From positions 496,001 to 560,000 of the forward strand of contig VJWN01000003.1 in assembly GCA_007644065.1 (NCBI GenBank): a DNA stretch of 64,000 bases. The letters are read 5' to 3'. Within the stretch, counting starts at the first letter, position 1, and each line of letters begins with the position of its first letter. Under the pieces are notes generated by a model. That model was not told the origin of the DNA. It saw only the letters and a program-made list of their open reading frames with translations, and did not search any database. Shown here in pieces: positions 21,175 through 33,094 of this stretch. The translations under genes were made by a program, and so were the position numbers. The stretch comes from Margaritispora aquatica. Lineage: Eukaryota > Ascomycota > Leotiomycetes > Helotiales > Discinellaceae.

Positions 21175-24100
21175 TCATGTCGAACCACATGGGTAAGATG
21201 CACTGTCCTTGGACTGATTTGCCCATGCTACCCAGGCTTGTTGGGCTGTACAGATCGGAATCATGACAACTCCTGGGGCTCGAATATTGTAATTAAGTAA
21301 GTCGGTCAAAGTATCCTGCTTGGAAACATCTGCGACACCCCAGCCATTCTTGTTGCCATTTGCTGCGTAACTTGCGAGGGAACTGGAACCACTAACTTTA
21401 GCCTAGCTCAAGGTAAGAATGGATACGAGGAACGCTTACCCAGCTATTAGATCTTGAGCTGTTACAGTACCCCAGGTTGATCCGTCGATTGATCCGAAGC
21501 CTGGTAGCGCGACGAACTTGTTATGCAAACAATTTACATTTAAACAGTCCTTGGCGTTACCTTTAGCGCTAGCAAGATAATAGAGCTTATCTTCGTAACA
21601 CACTTGAGAACCTCGTGCATCTGAAGGAGCGAGGTACTCGCTAAATTTGTAGTCTTCAGCAGCCGAACATGGGAGGTCAGTGTTAATGATGAAGGGTGCA
21701 TGTTCTGTGTTGCTCAACCTCCAAGCCTGAGGGATAAGGTAGCCATACAAAGCTGTTTCGATTGCCTTTACATACTCGAGTGCGTCGGGTTTCTTCCCTG
21801 GTGACAACATCTTGCCGCCACCTATCAAGCCTTCAAGTTGAGAGACGCCTGCGTCAGACCCATCAAAGATGGCGTTGTTGACGCGAACAATTCCTTCAAG
21901 CCACACTTTGATCATCTCGTACATGCTGTATTGAAGCTTATTGGCCGCGTTCACTGCTTTTGAACTGTGAAGCCAATGTCAGTTTCAGCGCTGAGGTCAT
22001 ATCGAGGTTAAGCTTACGAAATAGCGCCATCCTTGATAAGAGTAATTCCATTTGAAACCAGGGGGTTAATGGCGTCTTTGATAGTGCTTAGGTCGTTTGA
22101 TTTGTCCTTCCAGTACGTCATCGTTTTCAGGCCTTTCAAACTTGATTAGCAGGTGATTCCTCAATATGCGAGTATTACCTACCAATATTCCATCCATAAG
22201 TAACTCCGAGGGCGTATCCAAGGCCAAGTAAATCTAATAGGACCTTTTGCTTGGCGGTTGTGTCGACAATTTCAGCAAAAGTCGATGAGAACGTTCCTAT
22301 CTGGGCGTTCATCTCGCCCAATGCCTGCAACACGGACTCGTAAAAGACCCAGTTCAACTAGAACAGTCAGCACATAAATTTCGTTCTCTGCCATCTCGGG
22401 ACCTTGGATTAAACTACTCACTCCGTAAACCTGCTCCATAGAAGCCAGGATGAAGACTCCTGCTGGGGGTGTGCGTGGGTCTTCATCCTTACACGGGACA
22501 CCAACACTACATCCGTTCTGATCGGTCATGGTCCCTACCACCCCGGGGGAGTCAGCATATACTATTTCGGCTTGTTTTAGGATTGGAGAGGAATGAAATT
22601 GCCCTTTGTGGATGATCCACGAGCGCATCACTAGAAGCACTCTGTCCCAAGAGCAGAAGCAACAAAGAAATAGTAGAGCTCGGAAGTCCATCATACCACA
22701 GTCCATAAGATCAGGTCCGTTGAAGTAGTCGCTAACATGCTGGGAGAAAGTCAACGGCGTGGATGAGTCTGCTTTGAAGTCCGCCACCGCAGCAGCCCAA
22801 GCAGGGGTTCCACCGACGGCGTTCCACCGAGTAGTGGGTTCGATGTCTGCATTGACAAATCCCACATCGATACATTTTGAGGATTGCCAGATTGGTATGA
22901 TAGGTTCGTCCGAAACTCCTTCAGTGCAGCCGTTCCACCTATAAGCAAATTAGCAATGCAATAAAATGCGGACTTGTAATTTAAATGAATTTGGTAGCGA
23001 ACGAGCAATTCCGCGAGGAGTAGGTTGTAAGCATGCAGTTATCCACGTCTTGCTACGCTTTGGCGTCCTTATGATAAAGCTCTGAATATAATAGAGAGAA
23101 GCCTTACCAGTAGGTCACAGCAGCTGTGGTAGGCGAAACATAGAGATAGTCGTCTCGTCCAGTCTTAGTCAAATGGGCAAACTGGATAGCATAACCATTG
23201 CCACCAACTCCAGTTGCGATGACACCCACTATCAGCTCGTTAGTATAGAAATAAGTTGGAACATGGAGATTCTAGAAGCGGCGAGGTGGGAAGTCTTTGT
23301 TTACTTAGGGTCACCCTAAGCGAGCCGTTGTGCCCCACAAAACCTCCCGATCTTGAGGGAGCAAGGGAGCTTGGGAACACGAGAGCCATTTCGGTAGCAA
23401 AGGAACCTGCAATTAGGTATGTCCAGAAGCGCTCTCTAGCTTCAGAGCGTCCACCAATAAAAGTAACAATAGCATAGGAAATTAGACATACTAGAAGTCC
23501 ACTTCCAGTTCGATGCACTGTTTTCAGCACCTCCGTTCTTCCAATGTCGAACGCTACCGTCGATGCGGTTGACCCAAAGATAATCAGCTTTGCCATCACC
23601 GTCAATGTCGGCGAACTGGATATCCTGTCGTGGAGCACCCACACCTGAATACGCACGAAATTAGCAAGATTGTTTAGAATGCATTTGAAGGGGATCTAAC
23701 CTGTGGCTATGATTCCAACCCTCAACCATTTCCAATTACCTGGTTCAGAACCGCCGTTCAAATATGCCAGAACGGCACCCCCGGCGTCGAGCCACAGGTA
23801 GTCAGCTTTTCCGTCGCCGTCGATGTCCGCAAAACGAACACCTGCACCATTACCCAAGCCAGTTGCAATTTGGCCATTATTTGTAAAGCTCCATCCATTC
23901 CCAGCTTTGCCGCTGTTGCGCCAAAAAGTTGTGGCGCCAGATGTCGGATCGACGATCAAAACATCAGCAAAGCCATCCCCGTCCAGATCCGCCAGTCTAC
24001 AGGATAACAATCAGTTTCTCATGTGTCTAATGTAGGCATCTAGAGCCTACCGAATGTTCCTCCGGTCACCAAATGCCCCAGAAATGATCCCAGAATCGCC

Positions 24101-27100
24101 GTACTTTGCCCAGTTCCAACTTTTGGAAGCTGAATTCCATCCGTAGTTGAGCCAGAGGTAGAGCGTTCCCTCAGGAGAAATCCATACATACTATTTTCCA
24201 GCACTTCGAGTTAGCAGGAACCTCTCACACCTGTTGATTAGAAGCGCTCCCGCTTTGGAGGCAGCAAGACATCCCCAACCGAGATTGTCGCTTCCAGATT
24301 CTCTCTCAAATAGCGGCTCTGGCTTGGAAAACTTGGAACTTACGTCTTCAACACCATCGCCATCCATATCAGCAAAAAACACGCCGTCTCCCTTCACGTA
24401 GGCGTTTCCAGAACCTGTATTGAGCCAGACTTGCAAGGCCCCAGAAAGTTCTTGGTTGTAGATATAATCTGCCTTGCGGTCGCCATTGAGATCAGCGAAC
24501 ATTATGTGATCTCGAGTCTGGCCAACCCCCGTAGCGATGACACCAACTTCTAGCCAGTTAGGTGCCAAATTGCGCGATGGTCCCCGGGTGTTGATCCATG
24601 CTGTCGCTTTGCCATTTCCATCAAGATGAATATAGTCAGCCCGTCCGTCGCCGTTGATATCTTGCAAATGGATTCCCGCACCGTCAGCAAGATAAGTTCC
24701 AGTTGCAATTTGGCCTAAGTGTTGCCAGTCTGGTACATCGCCATAACCGCCGTTGAGCCAGGCATTTAAAGCTCCTGTCGAGGGGTCTACGATAAGATAC
24801 TACAAAAATTAGCACGGCGAGTAATCGAGGGTTACTAAGAGCCTGAAAGGGTTCAAGACTTTAGAAATGAGGGAATCCGGAGACGTAACGGTCCCATTAG
24901 TCCCTTAGCTCCAAAGTCTTCATTCTGGATGAAGCATTCGCTTAATGTGGCCCGTGCCTCGGCGAAGTCAAAAATAGGGGCAAGCGCTAGAACATGGATT
25001 GCGACCATCTAAGGGCGAGAGAGGGACAGCGGCAAGGTATTGGGCACTGGAAAACTACCCTATCGCTTGAAGGGTAGGCCAGACCTATGCAAGGTCTGGT
25101 AGCGGGACCTGGAGGGGCTAAAAAGGACAGAATAAAGGACGGAATGAATTGTACCTCTACTCGTCCATCGCCATCAATATCGGCAAATTGGATTGTGTCT
25201 CGATTGCCCCCTGTTCCTCGACATATGACTCCAAGGCTAGACCAAGCCCAGCTACCGTCGGATTTCTCGCCGCCGTTTTTGTATGCGGTGACGTCGCCAG
25301 TCTTTTCATCGATCCATAGGTACTACAATTTAATCAGCATTGCAATCAGTGTTGGGAGCACTCAATGAAGCCAGAAGCTTGCAAGATATCCACAGAGGAG
25401 GAAACGATTAGGAACAATCATACATCGTCAAGGCCGTCTCCATTAATATCAGCAAATCGTACTCCGTAATGTTGTGTGGGGCTTGAACCGATGCCAGTTG
25501 CAATTTCTCCTTCTAATCGGCTAGTTAATATTGGCATAAATAGAAACATGTGAGGTAAATCAGGAGCTGCCTAGGAAGTAGAGAATGATGGTTGCAGCTC
25601 CCGAAACGCTCTCTCGCGCCAGAAACTTGACCAACAAAGAAAGCGATAAGATGGGGAATAAAGACGTACTGTAAATCCATTTGACTTGGCCGTTGATAAT
25701 TCCTCCATTGAGATAAAGAATGCAGGCGCCGGTGTTAGGCTGGACCCAGATGTACTAACACCAAATTAGCACTCTCCTGAATCGCAATGTGGTCATAGGG
25801 CGAGCGCAAAAAGGGAAAGAGGAGAGCAAGCTTTACATCGTCCAGACCATCGCCATTCAAATCGGCTAAGCGAACCCCAATGCTTTGCCCGGACCCAGGG
25901 TTCCCAGATCCCCCTGTTCCGACATAACCACTTGCTTGCCACCCAATAGCTTGCCAGTTATAGTTTGAGTAAGCAGCATCTCCCCATCCGACTAATATAT
26001 CAAATCATGTTAGTCACTGCTTAGTCCTGGCATGTTGAGCTCTCCTTACCGCCGGTTGCAATCTCGCCGTAAGTACTGTCCCAATAAAGGGCGCCAGAGA
26101 CACAGGTTTTGATGTCGTTCTGGGCTGTTTTGACAGGAGAATTGATCCATCCTTTCCCAGCTGCGGCCGCTATTCCATCGAAGAATATCGTTGCCATCTT
26201 GCTATAACCAGCATTGTTGGGATGTATACCATCAGCCAAGTCATTCGTGGTTAACGTCCCCATGTCTACTGTCAAAACCCGCTTGCCGGCATTCTAAAAG
26301 CCAATTAGTACGAAAATTAAGTAGAAAGGGTAGGGGAGCACGGGAGTGAAAGGGCTTTGCAGGAGAGAAGGAACCTGCAAACTGTAGCTCCGAGTATGTG
26401 TTTGACTCAGGAGCCATCAGCAGCTAATAGCGATAACATATATATAAAAGAATTGAAGAAGCAAATATCTTACCACTCGCGTTTGAACAATGGCAGGAAT
26501 GGCGGCACGGAACTTCTTGGTTAAAGCTTCCAGTCCTGTATCTGAGAAGGGTGTAGGCTTTGCAACAATGACTGCGGCATCTGGACAGGCAGCAACGATG
26601 AGATCGATAAGATCGCCGAGGCGATCAGGTGTATCCGCTGGATAATTGTTGTGAAGGATGTCATTCGTGCCAGCCATTACCAACACAACATTGGGGCGAG
26701 ATCGCAAAGTGTCTTTCGCATATACCGCGATTTCCGTAATGATAGCACCAGAGTGGCCTTCATTGTCATTGTCCTTCATGACACCGCTCTTTACACTGCC
26801 AATATAGTTGACTGAGTTTCCGGACAACATGCTCAAGAGAATGTTTCGATAGCCATTCATCTCCTCACTACCAGTACTTCCCTGTCCCCAAGTGATAGAA
26901 TCGCCAAGAGGCATGATTCTCAGTTCAACGCCACCAGCAATCGCACGGCGCTCCAAAATAGACCCGAGAGATGCATTGAATTGGGTTGCCGACGATACTA
27001 TTAAGGTCAGTTCAGCTTCATTTGAGAATGGATATGAAGCTAGGCAAGAGGGTAAAGCTACCACATGCACCAGCCCAAAGGGCCGTGGCCAGAAGGCTCG

Positions 27101-27113
27101 TTACTGATCGCAT
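21175..27113 (-). CDS. Secreted GDSL/SGNH (CE3-like) esterase fused to FG-GAP/VCBS repeats
   Basis: Modular extracellular protein of 1321 aa in 18 exons: 27113-27062, 26997-26474, 26293-26050, 25991-25837, 25754-25670, 25512-25424, 25322-25155, 24799-24344, 24190-24051, 23996-23701, 23644-23492, 23228-23108, 22938-22697, 22630-22422, 22357-22183, 22132-22018, 21964-21440, 21391-21175. Signal peptide at 1-17. Residues 40-255 are an SGNH hydrolase resembling carbohydrate esterase family 3 (acetyl-xylan type): GDSITWG (Ser51), GTND (Asn129), DGIHPN (Asp213, His216). Residues 274-827 carry about ten FG-GAP/VCBS units with calcium-type DxDGDG loops (FADIDGDGKADYLW), likely a beta-propeller for substrate or surface binding. 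Residues 828-1321 are a Cys-containing region I cannot assign (PTTRWNAVGG, NWVFYESVLQAL, GLGYALGVTYGW). The 66-nt intron 22631-22696 is a multiple of three without stops and could be retained. Confidence 0.88.
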
Positions 27114-29223
27114 CTTCAGGCCGATTGCTGCTGTCGAGGGCAAGAAGGGAAGTTCGTCGGACAGCTGACTTGACTTTACTTCCTGGCTCAAACAACCAGT
27201 CCAGCATATTTGAATGATCCATCTCCTTCGAATCTACAGTCCACTGCACCTCGGAAGTGCGAGACAATGGCCTTGAAATCCCCACGTGTTAGTGTCTTAA
27301 GGTTGTTGAATTCATGCTCTTCCCCATTTGGGCAGCTGTTAAGTAAAAGTTAGAGCAATAGGGAGGTGAAACTATTTTCCACCACCGATATCGCTTTAGA
27401 GCATATTGATCCATGGACAGATACAAATTTGGCTCGTGGGATGATGAGATGAACCATGGATCTTTTGCAGGTACCTTGCACCTTACACGAACCAATGCAC
27501 TCGGTAAGATGCGCATGATCGATCCATCACGGAGATGAATTCCCAAATAAAACAGCCCCACTCCTGCCCAGACTCCGAGTTGAGGAAGCTATGAATTTTG
27601 TGTAGGCAGTGCAAGTGTAAATGTTAACATTTCAGCAATGCGAGGTACACTCTCAATAGAGGGCGGGCAGTTTTGGACACATTTTTTCCAGGGTATTTGA
27701 GCAAATACAACTTCCGCATCCCTCTGCACTCCGCCAGCCCCAATTAGGCAGTCAACAGGACCATCCAGCTTGTGAATGCTAGCACCGGAATGATAGACGG
27801 CGATGCTTTATGCACTACGCGCACGGGAATAAATATATCTCGCTCCAACGAGTCATCTCATCGAGAGGCGTCAATTGAATTCATGGTATGTCGGAGGATA
27901 GAAAAATTCAAGCTACTTCATATAGGCTATAACTAATGTTAGTTTTGGGTCAAAGCACACCATATTCTTGGCAGATGCCACTCAATGCTTCTGTATATTT
28001 TTCCCCAGTATTTTGTACTATCAACTTCTGCCAAAATCGCTTCTACTTCGTACACAAATGTAGGTTCCTTAGCTCTGCGTACCTCCAGGAGGTTCCCTAT
28101 GTTAAGTCGCTTTAGCCAATGAGCCTAAAATGCTTAGAACGCCGCTTTCACACACATTTTCGAGTAATCCTCTATTGTGAGAGTATCTTACTTAGTACAA
28201 ACACCCAAACCACCACGAAAACAATGCATACGTGACAATAGGGTCCGAATTGAGGCGTTATACTTCTAAGCGAACTCTACTCAAGATGAAACCACACTTC
28301 AACCCAACCATACCCCGCAACAAGTCTAATACGCTCTTGTCCACCGACTCACCCCTCAAAAGCACCTCCACGACAGGCATATTCTTTTCAATACTTTACA
28401 TCCCTATAGCAATTCTATGGCTCGGAAAAGGACGTGTTTCTGCTCTTCTCATTGGCTACGATCCCACGTTCGCCAAAAATTAAGGTTTCCCTAAGCCCGT
28501 GTCTAACGAGATTACACACATTCGTCTTTCCCTAAAAGACCATGAGAAACTGCATGACATGTCAGCTGTTAGTAGCACGTGACTGACAGAGGCTCCTTTT
28601 ATACAGGTAATAAATTAGGTACTTGAAGTAATGCTAGATATATTGCTAATAAATATAAATTATTATTTAAAGTTAAATATAAAGCGTTTATTGAGCAAAA
28701 AAAGTATTCTAGAAGTATAGGAATGGAGTTCAATTAAAAGTACTACGAATACTCGTAACGCTGTCTAATAGCTCTGAGAATACAAAGCTCCAGCCTTGAA
28801 TACAAATGCCCAGTCACGTGTCATCAGCAAATCCAAACCACCACATTATTTATATAGAACTTTCATTCTTTTAAATCCTTTAGAATCCTATAATATCCTT
28901 AGAGTTCTAATACCTATTAAAGTCCTTGGCCTTTTGAAGTCCGGCCCTTTTAATACAAGCTCCGTCACGTATATTGCTCAACACCCTTAACTCTAATATA
29001 ATAATATAAAGTTTAGATAGACAAGCAGGTCCCGGCCCGGTGCTTTCCCACTTAACGATAACTGATCGCGGCTACCCCCACCTTCGCGGTTTCAAAACCA
29101 AAGCATCTTCGTAATCTTCGACAATTTCATCGCTTCATTCAAACATACACAAGACCTTTTTTCCTACTTTCACAAACCATCTCAGCTTCTTGATTATTCT
29201 CTATAGTAAGGTCAGAAACTTCA
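27114..29223. other. Intergenic with AT-rich relic-like patch 28600-29010
   Basis: These 2.1 kb hold the promoters of the divergent esterase and HAD genes. About 28600-29010 is much more AT rich than its surroundings (runs of ata/tta) and includes cacgtgac-type words at about 28577 and 28815 and gtcacgt at about 28965, each near a ctccttttata/ccttttaatac-like string. It may be a decayed repeat. Short open frames here do not look coding. Confidence 0.45.
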
Positions 29224-30159
29224 ATGGCTTCTACCAAGTCTCCTACTTCCAAAAATGTCGTCTTTGACGTGGTTGGAACTTGTGTCACATACGATGCTTT
29301 TTACGATGCTATCGAAGAGCGTCTAGGTTAGTTCTTAGTTTCAAGTCCTCTCCTATGAAACTAGAATCAGGATCTATTATCTATATTTCTCTGAAAGCTC
29401 ACCTTGTCCTAATCACAAGATGATCATCTCATCCACCATGCCTCACAACCCAAGCTAACAACCCAACTCACAGGCGACAAACTCCGCGCCGAAGGCATCA
29501 AGCCTAAACTCCTCGGCTTCGCCTGGCAAGAAGCCGCCGAGCGTGAATACACCTACCTCTCGATATCCGGCTCGTACCTGCCCTTCTGGAAAGTCTTCCA
29601 GCCGCTCTTCTACCGCATGCTCTGGATGGCGGGGATCGCGGAGCCACGCAAGTTCTGCACAGACGAGGACTCCCTCTACATGGTCGAGGCGTACAAGCGA
29701 CTGGATGCGCGCCCAGGTCTCGCGGAGTGCTTTGCTAAGCTGCGAGACGCCGGCTTCACTGTGTGGGCGCTTACCAGTGGCGACGTTGACCGCGTGAGGG
29801 GGTATTTCACGAGGAATGGCGTCGATATGCCGTTGGAGAATTTCACGAGTTGTGATAGTTTGGGCGTGGGGAAGCCGGATGCACAGGTTTATAAGATGGT
29901 GTTGGAGAAGTTTGAGGGGTGCGAGAAGCCTTGGTTTGCGGCTGCGCATACGTGGGATGCTGGTGCTGCGAGGAGGAATGGGTGAGTCTTCCGCGATGAT
30001 GGTGTAATGTGTGTGTGCTAATGGTGGATGATTAGATTCAGGAGTGCGTGGTGTTCTGCTTGGGAGAAGGAGCAGTGTGTTGATATTTTTGGTGAGATGG
30101 ATGTGGTTGCTGATACACTGCCTGAGATGGCAGATAGGATTATTGAGGCTTCAAAGTAG
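29224..30159 (+). CDS. HAD-superfamily 2-haloacid-dehalogenase-like hydrolase
   Basis: Exons 29224-29326, 29474-29981 and 30036-30159 give 244 aa, the usual size for (S)-2-haloacid dehalogenase-type HAD proteins. HAD motif I is VVFDVVGTC with Asp15 as the candidate nucleophile; motif II is ALTSGD; motif III contains Lys in LGVGKPDAQVY; motif IV is AAHTWDAGAARRNG. The cap region follows motif I (FAWQEAAEREYTYLS). The true substrate may not be a haloacid, since many fungal members are uncharacterised. First donor is GTTAGT, weaker than the rest. Exon 2 is notably GC rich compared with the AT-rich patch upstream. No signal peptide, so cytosolic. Confidence 0.9.
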
Positions 30160-31467
30160 AGAGATCAAAAGCTCAAATGCAAAATTACCTTACCTTCCCT
30201 AACATACAGCATCGATCACCTCCCGTTTCCTCTCCTCGATGCTCAGTCCTCACAAGCTTTCGACCAGCCTCCAGGTACATCCACTTTGCTTGACATTCAA
30301 TCAGATGGCATACCATCCTAAAGATCTAAAAACTTATATAGTTCATGAAAACAAGCTATGATATATGGTATAACGTAGCAAGGTTTTATAGACACTTCAC
30401 GGTTGCACTAGGTCATCGCCCAGAAAATCCTATGGTGCCGGGCTGTATAAACTCCTCTTTTCTCCCCCTAAATAACATAGCGGGTTCTGAGTTTTGCTTT
30501 GATTGTTCTTCATCTTCTAAATTCGCAGGCTTCAATTGTGGTCCTATTTCGTGCAAGTGTCCCAATGGCGGTGTTCATTTCTGGTGGGGGGAACGAGAAA
30601 ATTGAATGAAATTAAGCGAGGACCTCGTATGTCGAGTAGTGCACAGTAGGTAGACCTCCTCAAGCGCTTTGGGTTTACAAACAGATCTTTGATTTTGCGA
30701 TTTTGCGATTTGAATTGATTTTGAGCCTGAAGGGTAGATATTGATTGTGCGGATGTGTGCTGATACTACGAGGAGCTGATTGATGACCGTATCTTCTTCT
30801 GGACGGGTTTCCAAGCATCGAAGTCTTTTGGACTCGTCACTTCGCTAGGTTGGTTGTTTTGCAAAATATGAAAAGGATAGTTCGTTCTGGATTTCATTTC
30901 AATGCTTACTTCTGGTTCCTTATTTTACGCTTCGTTAGACTTATATCTGAAGTGTCTTGTATGATGATTTGCAACTTGGATGTTATCCCCCTCCTAGAAC
31001 CTCAGCTTTCTAATTTAGGAGAACTTCGGAAGGTATTATACCTACTTGACAGGTGTGGCTATAGTAATGGAGTGCGAAGAGAGCAAACTAATTCAGTCTA
31101 GATTGCCAATAGACATCTCTTCTGATATCGAACCAACAGTTGATGGACCTTCTGTCTGCTATGCTCTTGAACATTCTTTTCTGGGCCTGTCTTTGCTTGG
31201 TGTCATTTGAAGAGGAAATCGATCAGTTTGAGTCTAACCTAAGTACTGGGCCTTAACCAACGCGATATAGTTCAAGATAATGTAGAAGCAAGAATATACA
31301 TCTTTGATAGCTTCATTATTCATTACAGATTACATGTATCGTGTCTCACACACTCAACTCCGCCCTAGACGCAGAATGTGCGCTAGGTAAACCGCCACAT
31401 TGATCAGACATCACACATCATACCGTACATATATATACAAACTGCACTCGCTAACTCACCGACGAAT
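30160..31467. other. Intergenic, no gene seen
   Basis: These 1.3 kb separate the convergent HAD and lipase genes. One 86-codon plus-strand frame from 30345 has several cysteines near its end but no signal peptide or family feature. Nothing else is seen. Confidence 0.5.
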
Positions 31468-33094
31468 CTAGCGACGACGACTAGCCGCATAGCTCTTGAT
31501 CCCAGGCTCCGAATTCACCTTCGGCATATAGCTAAAGATATTCAGCACCGCCAACGGAATCAGCGACTGCGTCTCGATAACATCACTAAGACTCAGCCCC
31601 GGCGCAACAAGACCCCCACACTGGCCTCTCACGCGATCGAAGCTCCCAGGCCCAGGGTGTGTCAACGCATCCACAACTAATGCATATGCAACGGGATTAT
31701 ACAGCACGCCTTCGTGCAGGTATGGCCCTCCAGCTGGCTGACCAAAACATGCCCCCTGGAGGTACGTATTCGAGGCACCGACTTGACGCGCGTCTTGGAT
31801 GAACCCCGACGCCGCGGTGCCGGCTTGCGGCTGGACGATCTCGTCGGTGAGGCTGTACACGGTGGTGGTAGGGACATAGGCCGAGTCGCCGCCATTCGAG
31901 CGTAGTTTCGTCACGAACTGCGAGTTGTACGTCTGCTGGAAGATGGCGGGCGTGCAAGCGATGGCATTCCCCGCCGCGAAGCCGGGACACAGGATGTAAG
32001 CGAGCACGGTGCCGTGGTAGTCTGGGGATATGGCAATGTGATCCGTCACGATGGCTGGGATCGAAGGCCAGTACTTGAACGCCCATTGCGTGTTTAGCGA
32101 GCCCTGCGACCAGGTCACGATGGCGGGCTTGACGGACGTGAGCGCGTACATGTACTGCAGGGCGTAGGCGACGTACTCGGCGTGGATCTGGGCGTCGCCG
32201 AGTAGGTTGAGCGGGATGTTGAGGTATACCGGGTCGGCGAAGGAGGTCCCGCTCAGAAGCTTGCCAATGTTCGTGCGGAAGTTGATGTATCCTGTTGTGC
32301 CGGTGCCGGGAGACATGACGATGGGTTGTTTGTGACCCCAGGTGAAGGTGGGTGGGATGTAAATTGCTGAGCGGAGTTGATATTCAGGGACCGAGAAGGG
32401 AGCATTGACTGGGATGGTATTGTAGAATGTTTTCGAGCTGGGGACGGGTGGGTTGGAGCTCGTGGGGCTGTTTTTCGATGGGTCCTGATTGTGTTAGTTG
32501 ACCAGTATGGGGTTTGGGTGATAGGAACTTACAATTCCTTGAATCACGGCTTGGACATCGTTTGAAGTAAAGCCATTGAAGATAAGTGTCCCAATATTCT
32601 GAAGGATGTTCTGTTGAGGCACTGTGGCCGGTGCATTAGAAGAACCCTTAATACCCCAAGCACTTGCTGCTTTGTTCATGCAGTCTTGATAACTCGTTGG
32701 TGTCGAGGTAGGCTTCGCGCCTTGGAAAAGCTTCTGCACTACAGCTGGGACATCTGTCCCTGAGATGGTACCATTTGAGATAGCCTCTACGATGTCGTTA
32801 ATACCAACGCTATGCTAAGAGAGCACTTCAAAACTTACGACCGACAGTTCCAGCTGCACTGAAGAAGTTGCCAAGGTCCGATATTATCGCAGCAGGAGCC
32901 GCTGTAAGACTTCCTATCGAAAGAGCCCCGTTAATCAAGCCAGAGACAAGACCAGTGATGGGATTCGTTTCTTTGCCTTGTGGAATCGGAGCTGGAATCG
33001 GAGCTGGAACTGCGACTGGATTTGGTGCTGGTGCTGGTGCTGGTGCAGTAAGTGCCAGTGGCACTGTGGCCAAGAGGATTGCTTTCGACCACAT
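31468..33094 (-). CDS. Secreted CalB-type lipase
   Basis: Alpha/beta hydrolase related to Candida antarctica lipase B. Exons 33094-32839, 32786-32533 and 32484-31468 give 508 aa; introns are 52 and 48 nt. Signal peptide at 1-17 (MWSKAILLATVPLALTA), followed by a Pro-Ala-rich spacer (PAPAPAPNPVAV...) and about 150 residues before the catalytic domain. The catalytic triad can be placed: Ser296 in TWSQG (the CalB variant of GxSxG), Asp384 in LTDEIVQPQ and His427 in YLHEG. The core begins with PIVMSPGTGTTGY. The long N-terminal extension is not part of CalB itself. The first intron acceptor is at 32788-32787; earlier AG dinucleotides break the frame. It probably hydrolyses esters outside the cell; the natural substrate is unknown. 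Confidence 0.92.

Noticed and set aside
20907..21266. 119-codon plus-strand open frame with one hydrophobic stretch
   Set aside because: It runs antisense into the last exon of the esterase gene, and has no conserved motif or signal.
30345..30605. 86-codon Cys-containing frame that could be a small secreted protein
   Set aside because: No signal peptide and no spaced Cys pattern; position in a 3' convergent region argues against it.
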